Shown here piece after piece: positions 47,104 through 55,572 of a DNA stretch of 64,000 bases. The notes below the pieces were generated by a model that did not search any database, was not told the DNA's origin, and saw only the letters and a program-made list of their open reading frames with translations. Within the stretch, counting starts at the first letter, position 1. Every line of letters starts with the position of its first letter. Source of the DNA: Candidatus Heimdallarchaeota archaeon (GTDB lineage: Archaea; Asgardarchaeota; Heimdallarchaeia; Heimdallarchaeales; Heimdallarchaeaceae); NCBI GenBank assembly GCA_030668875.1, contig DAOVER010000001.1, forward strand, positions 52,486 through 116,485. Reading direction: 5' to 3'. The position numbers and the translations under genes were made by a program.

Positions 47104-47360
47104 AGTTCGAAATAAAAGTGGAGTATTATCCTGGAGACACTGGAGAATTTATCAAAGTTATTGAAGAGAATTGTACTGGTTGCGGTGATTGTGCTAAATT
47201 CTGTACAAGAGATGTTTGGCAACCCGATGGTGCAATCTATCGACCAGTAAATTTGAAAGATTGTGTTGAGTGTGGAGCTTGTTGGAATGTCTGTGAATTT
47301 GATGCAGTCATTTTCAATGAACCTAAAGGTGGAACAGGTGTAAGATTTGAATACGGATAA
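47100..47360 (+). CDS. FixX-like ferredoxin
   Basis: An 86-residue iron-sulfur protein with two cysteine sets: CTGCGDCAKFCTRDVW (CxxCxxCxxxC) and CVECGACWNVCEFDAV. The DAVIFNEPKGGTG ending is typical of FixX-type ferredoxins that partner FixC-like dehydrogenases. It presumably feeds electrons to the flavoprotein encoded immediately before it; the two genes overlap (ATGA). The length is close to the usual 95-residue FixX. Cytoplasmic. Confidence 0.9.
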   Translation: MKFEIKVEYYPGDTGEFIKVIEENCTGCGDCAKFCTRDVWQPDGAIYRPVNLKDCVECGACWNVCEFDAVIFNEPKGGTGVRFEYG

Positions 47361-47373
47361 AGGAGATAAGAAA

Positions 47374-47715
47374 ATGTCATCTGATGAAGAATTTCTCGAG
47401 TTGTTAAAAAAACAGGCAGAAAAATACACTGATCCAAAAGTTGCTAGACACTTTAAGGGTTGGAATAAAACACTACAGTACCACTTTACAGATATTGATG
47501 AATATTATGTAATTGAGCTTATTGATGGTGTTCCACAACCTCTTGAAGAGAAAAAACTAGACGATCCAACTATTATGTATTCGATGAGCGTTGAAACATT
47601 TGTAGCTTTAAACAAAGGTGAAGTTTCTGGCTTTAAACTTTATCAACAGAAAAAGCTCAAAGTCAAAGCAACAATGCCAGAGATGTTGAAATTACAGAAA
47701 CTAGATAAACTCTAG
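47374..47715 (+). CDS. SCP2-type sterol/lipid-binding domain protein
   Basis: A 113-residue single-domain protein of the SCP2 sterol-carrier type: YHFTDIDEYYVIELIDG, then PTIMYSMSVETFVALNKGEVSGFKLYQQKKLKVKATMPEMLKLQKL, the hydrophobic-tunnel pattern. I prefer the ATG at 47374 with aggag 8 bases before it; a TTG at 47347 inside the ferredoxin gene is unlikely. Position in one transcript with a prenyl-reductase-type flavoprotein and ferredoxin suggests it shuttles a hydrophobic substrate to the reductase (inference). Confidence 0.82.
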   Translation: MSSDEEFLELLKKQAEKYTDPKVARHFKGWNKTLQYHFTDIDEYYVIELIDGVPQPLEEKKLDDPTIMYSMSVETFVALNKGEVSGFKLYQQKKLKVKATMPEMLKLQKLDKL

Positions 47716-47790
47716 TTCTTCTCTTTTCTTTACAATTATTGTTAAATGAGAATTTTTAAGTGCAATAAATTGAAGGTTATTTTGAATAAC

Positions 47791-49941
47791 ATGCCTGAGT
47801 TACGTGGAGTAGTCAACGGAATGGATTGCGCAAATTGCGTAGCCAAGGTACGAAAAAATTTAGAGAATACTCTAGGTATCGAAGATGTTAAACTTAATCT
47901 TGTATCAACAAAGCTAATTGTTGAATATAACAGTGAACATACTTCCGAGAAAGATATTATTAAAATCATCAAGAAGGCAGGTTATGGATTTGATCACTCA
48001 TATGTGCAGAAATCATTCTTTAATCTCAAACACAACAAAAACTTGATTTTCTTCCTAGTGGGAGCAGTTTTTTTAGTGTCAGCATTAATAATCGATTCTC
48101 TAAATGTACAACATCATCACCCACTGTTCTATATCCCTGTAATTGTTGTAGGAGGAATACCAGTTTATACAAAAGCATTGAACTCTCTCAGAGCTAAAAC
48201 ATTTGATATAGATTTACTAATGGTGGTTGCTATAATTGGTGCAATTATTATCGATCATTGGGAAGAAGCAGCAGAAATAATCGTTTTATTTACTTTAGCT
48301 GAATTATTAGAAGCTTTTTCAATGGATAAGGCAAGGCAATCAATACGCTCTTTAATGGATTTGACTCCTCCAACAGCAACAAGACTGATAAAAGGTAAAA
48401 AGCATGAAATTGTTCCCTTAGAAGATTTAATTGTAGGAGATCGTGTGAGTGTTAAACCTGGGGGCAAAATACCAATAGATGGCAAAATAGATTGGGGCAA
48501 TAGTAATGTTGATCAGAGTCCAATCACTGGAGAATCCACACCGATTGTCAAAGCTGTGGGAGATCAAGTTTTTTCTGGTTCGATAAATCTCGATGGTTAT
48601 ATTATTATAAGAGTTACACAAATGTCGCAAGAATCCACAGTTGCTCGAATAAGACAGCTCATTGAAGAAGCAGAACAACAGAAATCAAAAAGAGAATTGT
48701 TTATCCAGAAATTCGCAAAATATTATACCCCTGTCATGGTTAGTATTGCATTGTTAGTTTTCCTTGTACCAGGAGTATTTCTAAATATTCCAATAGATTC
48801 AGAAATTCTTCAAGATTGGTTATATCAAAGCTTGGTTATCTTGGTTATATCATGCCCCTGTGCGCTAGTTCTTTCAACTCCTATCACTGTAGTTACTGCA
48901 ATAACCCGTGCATCTAAACGCGGTGTATTAATCAAAGGTGGAAAATTTCTAGAAGCAATTTCTGATGTTGATACAGTTGTTATGGATAAAACCGGTACTT
49001 TGTCCACAGGAAAATTGCGTGTCTATAAAATAGAAGCTCTGGAAGGTTATTCAGAACAAGAAATAGTTGAAATTGCTTACGGTTTAGAATACCATTCAGA
49101 GCATAAAATTGCTCAAGCAGTAATTAACCTTGGGGAAAGGAACAATTCCAGATTGTTGGGTTATAAAGATGTCAAAATTCTTCCTGGAATGGGTATTAAA
49201 GGTACAAGAAAAGGCACAAATTACTATCTCGGAAATGAAACACTGGTCGATAAAGTTCTTACACTTAAATCATGCGATTTAGATTGCGAGGAATCAGAAA
49301 GCATCGTTAGCTATGTCTTAACTGATGAGAAAGTAATAGCACACATACATATGTCTGATGAACTGCGATTAGAAACAAAAATGTCTATTGAAGCTTTGAA
49401 AGACATGGGAATAACTAATATTGTAATGCTCACTGGAGATAATGAGGAAGTAGCTTCAAAAATCGCTAGTGAATTAGGGATTGATTATAGAGCAGAATTA
49501 CTTCCTGAAGATAAAATGCAATATGTCAAAGAGACAAAAGCGAACGATCAGTCAATTGTTATGATTGGAGATGGAATAAACGATGCTCCCGCTTTAGCTC
49601 TTTCTGATGTTGGAATTTCGATGGGTGTAGCTGGCACAGCAATTGCGATTGAAACCTCTGATATAGTGCTTGCTTCTGATGACTTGCTCAGTCTCCCATA
49701 TCTATTCAAACTTAGTAAGGAAACCAAAAGAGCGATTCGAATTAATATTTTTCTCTCACTCTTCATTAAATTGTCATTTTTTGTTTTAGTATTTTTAAGT
49801 GTTTCAAGTCCCCCAGTTGGAAGTTTCTTTGGAGATTCCTTACTATGGTTAGCTGTGCTAATAGGCGATCTTGGTGCTTCTCTGCTTGTTATTCTAAATG
49901 CAATGACTGTTGGGAAAAAGAAACATGAAAAAAATAGATAA
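47791..49941 (+). CDS. P1B-type heavy-metal ATPase (Zn/Cd/Pb-like)
   Basis: A metal-exporting P-type ATPase of about 716 residues. An HMA domain binds metal through GMDCANC (Cys13, Cys16). About eight membrane helices follow, with a His-rich NVQHHHPLF loop in the first pair. Helix 6 carries CPC (about 355), and the phosphorylated Asp is in DKTGT (about 399); the nucleotide-binding SEHKIAQA replaces the usual SEHP. MIGDGINDAPALA is the hinge. The last helix, LIGDLGASLLVILN, has the Asp characteristic of ZntA-type transporters. ATG at 47791 begins at the HMA domain; an ATG at 47746 would add 15 residues. It would protect against zinc, cadmium or lead. Confidence 0.93.
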   Translation: MPELRGVVNGMDCANCVAKVRKNLENTLGIEDVKLNLVSTKLIVEYNSEHTSEKDIIKIIKKAGYGFDHSYVQKSFFNLKHNKNLIFFLVGAVFLVSALIIDSLNVQHHHPLFYIPVIVVGGIPVYTKALNSLRAKTFDIDLLMVVAIIGAIIIDHWEEAAEIIVLFTLAELLEAFSMDKARQSIRSLMDLTPPTATRLIKGKKHEIVPLEDLIVGDRVSVKPGGKIPIDGKIDWGNSNVDQSPITGESTPIVKAVGDQVFSGSINLDGYIIIRVTQMSQESTVARIRQLIEEAEQQKSKRELFIQKFAKYYTPVMVSIALLVFLVPGVFLNIPIDSEILQDWLYQSLVILVISCPCALVLSTPITVVTAITRASKRGVLIKGGKFLEAISDVDTVVMDKTGTLSTGKLRVYKIEALEGYSEQEIVEIAYGLEYHSEHKIAQAVINLGERNNSRLLGYKDVKILPGMGIKGTRKGTNYYLGNETLVDKVLTLKSCDLDCEESESIVSYVLTDEKVIAHIHMSDELRLETKMSIEALKDMGITNIVMLTGDNEEVASKIASELGIDYRAELLPEDKMQYVKETKANDQSIVMIGDGINDAPALALSDVGISMGVAGTAIAIETSDIVLASDDLLSLPYLFKLSKETKRAIRINIFLSLFIKLSFFVLVFLSVSSPPVGSFFGDSLLWLAVLIGDLGASLLVILNAMTVGKKKHEKNR

Positions 49942-49998
49942 ATCGCCAAAGAACTAAATTAATAAACATCTCAACAGTAATAAGGTTGGATAGATCAC

Positions 49999-51864
49999 AT
50001 GAGTGCCTCACAAGAAAAATCTCCAAAGAAGGCTATTACTATAATAGTCTTGGTTCTCATTGTTTTAGCATCATTTTCATCCGTAATATATTTCTTGATG
50101 AATAATCAAGAAAATAACCGAGGTTTGTTTGGTGTATCATTGCGCTATTACACTAAAGGGACTGAAAATCTCTATTATGAGGATTATGCGAAATTTATTG
50201 CGCAGGATATGAGAGAGATAGGAATTGATGTGACAGACTTGCCTTTGGAATATGCAGTATTTTTAGAAACTATATTCAGAGACAAAGAGTTCGATCTAGC
50301 TATTATCGAATTAGAGGGAACGACAGCTCCTCATTTAGAATACTTATTCAAACAAGGTGCAAGTTTGAATATTTTCAAGTTTAACGACACTTTTGATGAG
50401 GGTTATACAACTGATTTATTAAACAACATTTCAAAAACTACTGACTTCTATGAAAGGAAAAACATGTTTTATTCAGTTCAAAGTCATTTAATGACCAATA
50501 TTTTACCTATGGTTCCTCTTTTTACACCAGTAAGAACTTTTGTTTATTGGGATAACTTAAGATATTTTGAACCCAGTTTTGGATTAGCAGATTCTTTACC
50601 CTACATGCAGTTTAGTGGTCTTCATCAAAGTCAAACAGCTGTAGATGAATTGAACATTGGAGTTATTGGTAAATGGATAGATTTTAACCCACTAACAGTT
50701 GAAGAACATGGAGAAAAACTTGTCTTGTCTTTAATCATGGACAAACTTACTACTTTGGATGAAAAAGGAACTCCAACTTCTTATGGACTCATAGATGAGT
50801 GGAATTATGTTAATTCAACTTTCCTTAAATTGCATGTTAGAACAGATGCAATATGGCAAACTGACTCTGAAGGACTATTTGAAAATGAGCCCTTTACTGC
50901 TGAGGATGTTATTTTTACTTTTGATTTAATGCTTGATAGCAATGCAAATTTGAACTATGAAAAACTGAAATGGATCGATTCTTATGAAATAGATACTATA
51001 AATAGTAATTATGTCAATGTGTATATAGATTCAGATTCAAATACAATTGAAAAAGAACCATATGCATTTGCATTGGAGGATTTATCAGCTTACCCTTATC
51101 CTGAACATTATCTTAATGTGTCATCTTCAATATATCAAATTACTAAGTCTTCGAGATGGGAAAAATTCGGGAAATTTCCCTTTGGTACTGGAAAATATGC
51201 TTACTCAATAACAGAAAGTGATCCGAATTTTTCTATAGTATTCGATAAACATGCGAACTGGTTTAATATCGGAGCTATCGATGGCTCTTCGATATCTGTG
51301 GATTTTGATAAAATTGAATTACAAAAATTTACAGAATCATACCCCTTGAGTTTGGAGATGCAATATGGTTCTCTTGATATTGCGGACTTTGGTAAAGATC
51401 CCGTCGTTGAAGATACTTTTTCATCTATTGGTACGTTCAGAACAGATTTTAAATTAGAAAACTCCATTGTTTTTCTAGCCTTCAATCTTGAGAATCAATA
51501 TTTTGGAGGAGAAAATAATTTTATTCCTACAGCTGATACAGATACATCTAAAGCGTTGGCAGTAAGAAAAGCTATAGCAACTGTTATAGACAAAACGAAA
51601 ATCAATACACAGTTCCACAATAGCATGTTCAATATTACCGATACTCCAATACCAACTTATTTCAAGGATTACTACTTTTCAAATGTTCCAAGGTATGGTC
51701 GTAGCATTGATCAAGCTATAACTTATCTGGAACTAGCAGGTTATAACTTCACAAGCTCTGGAGATCCTGCTCCTTTTAATTTTATTAGTGCTAGTTCTGG
51801 ATTAGTGGCAGTATCTGTGTTTGTAATGATTATTTCAAAAAGAAAAAGAAGTGCTAAACAATGA
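49999..51864 (+). CDS. Membrane-anchored SBP_bac_5-type solute-binding protein with permuted lobes
   Basis: A 621-residue surface protein. An N-terminal signal-anchor (about 13-34) and C-terminal anchor (about 593-612) bracket an oligopeptide-binding-protein fold whose order is rearranged. Residues 40-205 (KFIAQDMREIGIDVTDLPLEY, RKNMFYSVQSHLMTNILPMVPLF) match what is normally the C-terminal lobe. The usual N-terminal parts follow: KLVLSLIMDKLTTLD, FTAEDVIFTFDLML, GTGKYAYSIT, KALAVRKAIATVIDKTKI and AITYLELAGYNF, where the normal domain would continue. It looks like one complete, circularly permuted fold. Ligand unknown. The PAC2 gene overlaps its stop (ATGA). Confidence 0.82.
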   Translation: MSASQEKSPKKAITIIVLVLIVLASFSSVIYFLMNNQENNRGLFGVSLRYYTKGTENLYYEDYAKFIAQDMREIGIDVTDLPLEYAVFLETIFRDKEFDLAIIELEGTTAPHLEYLFKQGASLNIFKFNDTFDEGYTTDLLNNISKTTDFYERKNMFYSVQSHLMTNILPMVPLFTPVRTFVYWDNLRYFEPSFGLADSLPYMQFSGLHQSQTAVDELNIGVIGKWIDFNPLTVEEHGEKLVLSLIMDKLTTLDEKGTPTSYGLIDEWNYVNSTFLKLHVRTDAIWQTDSEGLFENEPFTAEDVIFTFDLMLDSNANLNYEKLKWIDSYEIDTINSNYVNVYIDSDSNTIEKEPYAFALEDLSAYPYPEHYLNVSSSIYQITKSSRWEKFGKFPFGTGKYAYSITESDPNFSIVFDKHANWFNIGAIDGSSISVDFDKIELQKFTESYPLSLEMQYGSLDIADFGKDPVVEDTFSSIGTFRTDFKLENSIVFLAFNLENQYFGGENNFIPTADTDTSKALAVRKAIATVIDKTKINTQFHNSMFNITDTPIPTYFKDYYFSNVPRYGRSIDQAITYLELAGYNFTSSGDPAPFNFISASSGLVAVSVFVMIISKRKRSAKQ

Positions 51865-52580
51865 ATACTATAAGTGAACTTTCAGAAATAAACCTAAAGG
51901 ACAAAATTTTGCTCCAAACTTTCAGCGGAAGTGGAGCGATTGGAACAATACTTACTTCATTCTTAACGAAGTCTTTAGACATGAAGCAAGTAGCCGTTTT
52001 GCATCCAAAGAATGTTGCTCCTGTTGCAATTGTAAAGAAAGGTAAAATAGAGAACCCAATAAGGATTTTTCAGTCAGAGCAATTCGCTCTAATGTCGTGT
52101 GAAGTAAGTATACCATACGAAGAATTACCTGAGTTCCTAGAGACTCTTGTAGATTTTTATATCAAGCAAGGTGTTTCATATATTATCCCTGTTGGTGGTC
52201 TTCCAGTTTTTCAATACCCCAATGGAGAATCAAAATGTTTAGGTGTATCTGCTGATGATTCAGCTCTAAAATTCTTAGAAGAGAAAGGAGTAGAGTTGCT
52301 TGATGAAGGAATAATCTATGGTTCTGTTGTGGAAACAATGGAATTGTGTCAAGCTAAAGGTTTCAAAAACTGTTTCTCACTAATAGCAGAATGTGATCCT
52401 GGTGTGCCATCTTATCAACCAACAAAAGAAATCCTCATAGCCCTTAGAAAATTATTCGGGTTGGAGTATAATGAAGAACAATATGAAGAAATTATCTCCG
52501 TTATAAAGAAGAGAATAGAAGAAAGTTCTAGAATAATTAGAGAAGAAACAATAGATAAAACAAGAGAAAGCCATCTTTGA
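51861..52580 (+). CDS. PAC2-family protein (proteasome-assembly-chaperone-like)
   Basis: A 239-residue cytoplasmic protein of the PAC2 family. Signature parts include TFSGSGAIGTILTSFLTKSLDMKQVA, QSEQFALMSCEVSIPYEELPEFLETLVDFYIKQGVSYIIPVGGLP, CLGVSADDSALKFLEE and ECDPGVPSYQPTKEIL. Eukaryotic PAC2 helps assemble the 20S core; archaeal paralogs are common and their partners mostly unknown. Start ATG overlaps the binding-protein stop, so translation is coupled, but a link to transport is not obvious. Confidence 0.87.
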   Translation: MNTISELSEINLKDKILLQTFSGSGAIGTILTSFLTKSLDMKQVAVLHPKNVAPVAIVKKGKIENPIRIFQSEQFALMSCEVSIPYEELPEFLETLVDFYIKQGVSYIIPVGGLPVFQYPNGESKCLGVSADDSALKFLEEKGVELLDEGIIYGSVVETMELCQAKGFKNCFSLIAECDPGVPSYQPTKEILIALRKLFGLEYNEEQYEEIISVIKKRIEESSRIIREETIDKTRESHL

Positions 52581-52596
52581 ATGTAAAAATTATACA

Positions 52597-52663
52597 ATGG
52601 CTTCTTTTTCATTAATTTTTTCATGAATTAATGTGTAAATACATGATTTTTTGAGTAAGCCAT
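52597..52663 (+). terminator. Nested inverted repeat after the PAC2 gene
   Basis: Outer atggctt/aagccat (52597-52603 and 52657-52663) encloses cattaatt/aattaatg (52610-52617 and 52626-52633). AT-rich and close behind the stop, it is most simply a termination or 3'-end structure. Confidence 0.4.
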
Positions 52664-52758
52664 CAGAAAAAAATGTGATGATTCGCTTGAAACTGTTAAA
52701 CAAGCCAGAAACGGGATTATTGTCGATTTTAAGCCCTATTACTCAGGTCAGAAAAAGG

Positions 52759-52766
52759 TTTAAATA
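52759..52766 (+). promoter_or_regulatory. BRE/TATA box ahead of the structured RNA candidate
   Basis: tttaaata is preceded by the purine run gaaaaagg (52751-52758), a strong archaeal BRE-TATA pair. Initiation would fall near 52785, where no credible coding frame starts. Confidence 0.5.
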
Positions 52767-52784
52767 GGTTGGGGTTTTTGTTCT

Positions 52785-53090
52785 TATAGTTATGGTAGTT
52801 CAAACAAGGCAGATAAAGGGGAACTGCAAACTGAACAGGAAGAGCAATCCGATGCTTAACCCCCACAAAGGGTGAACTCGGGAACAATGGTTGAACCCCT
52901 TTTTAAATGGTTTGAACCCCCATATTGGGCTTAGATAAAGACCTCCTAAGTCCGAAATCCCCCAGAACCAGACTTAGTCTGGAATCAGAAGAATACTTCT
53001 GTCTGCCAGAACCCCAACCAAAAACCCAAAGCATCGAGCAAGAATTTCCTTCCTGTTCAGGCAGAAATCCCTTTTCTTCAACTTTTTCTT
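52785..53090 (+). ncRNA. Candidate structured non-coding RNA, family unassigned
   Basis: About 300 bases, richer in G and C than the flanks, between a promoter-like BRE/TATA and a T-rich tract (cttttcttcaactttttctt). Pairing found by eye: 12 perfect pairs 52831-52842 with 53049-53060; 8 pairs cgatgctt/aagcatcg (52850-52857 with 53029-53036) just inside; local hairpins 52927-52934/52946-52953, 52968-52973/52977-52982 and cagaag-aata-cttctg at 52986-53001. Long-range helices enclosing local hairpins describe a rod-like RNA. I looked for RNase P and SRP RNA consensus elements and did not find them, so no family is named. Short frames across the region have no sensible product. Confidence 0.5.
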
Positions 53091-53196
53091 CTTTCATCGA
53101 AACTGTTAACCGTTTTCAAGAGTAATTTAGCCATTTATTCAGGAGCGATATTTCTTTAAGTTTTTTTAAGTTTCGTTCACACTCTCATTTCTCCTT

Positions 53197-53526
53197 CTAG
53201 CTAACTCCTTCAGATAGTATCTCTCCTATTGCTTCTGTAGTCATACTAAATACGGATAAAATTTCATCCTTTGAGTGTAAAACTTCATAAAGAGTTTTCA
53301 GCTTTAGTTCTTTACCTTTGTCATCTATTAAAATGATTTCATATCCCAATCCTCTACCCAAATTTTTCTCGTCATTGATCCAATCTTTTTGTTCCTCAAA
53401 TAATTGAGTGAGAAAGTATTTGATACTACTCACATCACTGAGTTTGTAACGTGCTAATTCTAAACTTTTTTCCTTATTTTCTGTTAATATTTTGAAGATT
53501 AATTTCCATGTCAAAGTTTTCACCAA
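53197..53526 (-). CDS. Hypothetical protein, 109 aa
   Basis: A small soluble protein with helices KLIFKILTENKEKSLELARYKL and IKYFLTQLFEEQKDWI, then the strands GYEIILIDDKGKELKLKTLYEVL. TTG start at 53526 (a GTG follows at once). No clear Shine-Dalgarno is present, but a 26-codon frame with a strong one ends on top of the start, which suggests translational coupling or a frameshifted longer gene. Family not recognised. Confidence 0.55.
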   Translation of the reverse strand: MVKTLTWKLIFKILTENKEKSLELARYKLSDVSSIKYFLTQLFEEQKDWINDEKNLGRGLGYEIILIDDKGKELKLKTLYEVLHSKDEILSVFSMTTEAIGEILSEGVS

Positions 53527-53600
53527 GTTTTCTTTTCAATACCTTTATCCTTGAATTGACTTAAAAAGGAGGAAATTTTGTCTTCGAGTTTATAAACCAT
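53520..53600 (-). CDS. Possible small leader ORF (26 aa) coupled to the 109-aa gene
   Basis: ATG at 53600 is preceded by a strong ggaggag about 9 bases upstream on the minus strand. The 26-codon frame (starts MVYKLEDKISSFL) ends with TGA overlapping the start region of the 53526 gene. It is either a coupled leader peptide or the true N-terminus separated by a frameshift. Confidence 0.4.
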   Translation of the reverse strand: MVYKLEDKISSFLSQFKDKGIEKKTW

Positions 53601-53691
53601 TTTAATAGCTCCTCCAACTAATCTCAGAACTAAAATCTATAAGTTTTTAAAGCATATCTGAACTGATAATTTAGATTATCAAGGTGTTTTC

Positions 53692-53874
53692 ATGGGCCAC
53701 GGATCATTACAAAAAGCAGGAAAAGTTAGAAAACAAACTCCCAAGGTTACAGCTAAAGAAAGATCAAGTCCTATCCCTCGTAGAGGACTTCGAAATAAAT
53801 ATGTTAAGAGAATAATTCTTGGAAAATATGCTGGTCAACCTCAAAGTATGGGAGCTAAGCGTCGTTCCAGATAA
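53692..53874 (+). CDS. rps30e: Ribosomal protein S30e
   Basis: A 60-residue basic ribosomal protein of the small subunit, at the usual length. The start MGHGSLQKAGKVRKQTPKV and KYVKRIILGKYAGQPQ correspond to the S30e/Fau core, and conserved Gly-Ser-Leu and Lys-Val-Arg contacts with 18S/16S RNA are kept. Eukaryotic Fau is fused to a ubiquitin-like domain; there is none here. It starts ATG with aaggtg just before it, and Elp3 follows 30 bases downstream. Confidence 0.93.
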   Translation: MGHGSLQKAGKVRKQTPKVTAKERSSPIPRRGLRNKYVKRIILGKYAGQPQSMGAKRRSR

Positions 53875-53904
53875 ACCTTTCATTTTTAAGAGAACGAATT
53901 TCCA

Positions 53905-55500
53905 ATGAAGGAACCAGAGCAAGCTTTTATTGAAATTAAGGAAGCATTACTTAATCTTGATAATGTTAATAATACTAATTTAAATAAAATCAAGAGAGGA
54001 ATCTCTAAAAAATATCGTCTTGACTCTTTTCCAAGAAACAGTGAAATTTTAGCAATTTGTACAGAAGAAGAAAAACAGAAATTGTTACCTATTTTGATGA
54101 AGAGAAAAGTGAGAACTCTTTCTGGTGTAGCTATTGTCGCTGTTATGACTCGACCCTGGGAATGTCCTCATGGGAAATGCATAATGTGTCCAGGTGGTCC
54201 TGAAAATGATCGTCCTCAAAGCTATACTGGTTATGAACCAACAACTATGAGGGGAATTCGCAGTAATTATGATCCATATATACAAGTTCAAGAGCGGATA
54301 AATCAATTAGAAGCAATAGGTCACTCTGCTGAAAAAATAGATGCTATTATTATGGGTGGAACATTTACTCACCAACCTCTTGAATACCAGCAAGAGTTCA
54401 TCTTGCGTATGTTTGATGCTATGAATGGAGTTGATTCTACAACTATTCAAGAAGCTCACAAGTTGAATGAGAAAACAAAATATCGCTGTGTTGGATTGAC
54501 CGTAGAAACAAGACCAGACCAAGTTTCACGAGACAAAATTAACCATTTAATAGATTTTGGTGTAACTCGTTTGGAACTAGGCGTACAATCCGTTTTTGAT
54601 GATGTTCTGGAGAAAATGAACCGTGGTCATGGAACTAAAGAAGTGATTGATTCATTTAAATTCACAAGAGATTCAGGACTAAAACTAACAGCACATATGA
54701 TGCCTGGTTTACCCGGATCATCTTACAGTAGAGACATTGCTTCCTTTTACCATTTATTCAATGATAGTCGATACTGTCCAGATGAGATTAAGATTTACCC
54801 AACCATGGTTATACCAGGAACGAAATTGTATGATGATTATGTGGCAGGTAATTATACAGCTTTATCAAATGAAGAAACAGCAAAACTGGTTGCTGAAATC
54901 AAAACCATGGTTCCTCCTTACGTGAGAATTAAAAGAGTTTTAAGAGATATACCTGCTCATCAAATAGCAGCTGGTCCAAATAAAAGTGATCTTAGGCTTG
55001 ATGCTCAAGCTATTCTGGAACGCGAAGGAAAGAAATGTAGATGTATTCGTTGTCGAGAGATTGGACGTCATGTGTATCAAAACAAAGGAGAACTTGACAT
55101 GAATTCCATCCACTTTGTTCAACGTAAATATTCAGCTAGCGAAGGGATAGAACATTTTCTTTCTTACGAAGAAGTTCAGAATGATGTACTAATAGGTTTT
55201 TTACGTCTTCGTGAATTAAGCAAAGATATAATCCGACCTGAATTTATTGAAGATTCTACAATAGTAGTTCGAGAACTTCACGTCTATGGAGAATCTTTAG
55301 AGTTGCATTCTTCTAGCAATAAACCAGTTCAGTGGCAACATAAAGGCTATGGGAAGAAACTTCTATCAAATGCAGAGAACATCGCTTTAGAAAATGGTTA
55401 CGCCAAGATTTCCATTATTTCAGGAGTAGGTGTAAGAGAGTATTATCGGTCACTTGGATATGTGTTAGATGGTCCATATATGTCCAAATCACTCAAGTAA
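53905..55500 (+). CDS. elp3: Elp3: tRNA U34 acetyl-modifying radical SAM/GNAT enzyme
   Basis: A 531-residue enzyme of archaeal type that adds a carboxymethyl group to wobble U34 using acetyl-CoA and S-adenosylmethionine. The radical SAM cluster is CPHGKCIMC (Cys87, Cys92, Cys95), with GGTFTH, TVETRPDQ and RLELGVQS forming the barrel. A zinc-binding CRCIRC region precedes the GNAT domain (about 425-531), whose acetyl-CoA loop is HKGYGKKLLSNAEN and ends GVREYYRSLGY. Archaeal Elp3 acts alone, without the Elongator partners. ATG start. Confidence 0.96.
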   Translation: MKEPEQAFIEIKEALLNLDNVNNTNLNKIKRGISKKYRLDSFPRNSEILAICTEEEKQKLLPILMKRKVRTLSGVAIVAVMTRPWECPHGKCIMCPGGPENDRPQSYTGYEPTTMRGIRSNYDPYIQVQERINQLEAIGHSAEKIDAIIMGGTFTHQPLEYQQEFILRMFDAMNGVDSTTIQEAHKLNEKTKYRCVGLTVETRPDQVSRDKINHLIDFGVTRLELGVQSVFDDVLEKMNRGHGTKEVIDSFKFTRDSGLKLTAHMMPGLPGSSYSRDIASFYHLFNDSRYCPDEIKIYPTMVIPGTKLYDDYVAGNYTALSNEETAKLVAEIKTMVPPYVRIKRVLRDIPAHQIAAGPNKSDLRLDAQAILEREGKKCRCIRCREIGRHVYQNKGELDMNSIHFVQRKYSASEGIEHFLSYEEVQNDVLIGFLRLRELSKDIIRPEFIEDSTIVVRELHVYGESLELHSSSNKPVQWQHKGYGKKLLSNAENIALENGYAKISIISGVGVREYYRSLGYVLDGPYMSKSLK

Positions 55501-55572
55501 GTTTGTTTAAAAAGGTAATTTTATAATAATATGTGTGTGTTTCTTCTTGAATAATAAAATCATGTGGTACCT

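Noticed and set aside
52785..53090. RNase P RNA or SRP RNA identity
   Set aside because: Size fits, but the conserved RNase P GGAAAGUCC and ACAGAA elements and the SRP GGAAGG/AGCA tetraloop helix were not found on either strand.
52903..53125. Overlapping 64- and 66-codon frames on opposite strands in the gap
   Set aside because: Compositionally odd peptides without family features, overlapping on both strands inside a base-paired region; best explained by the RNA-like structure.
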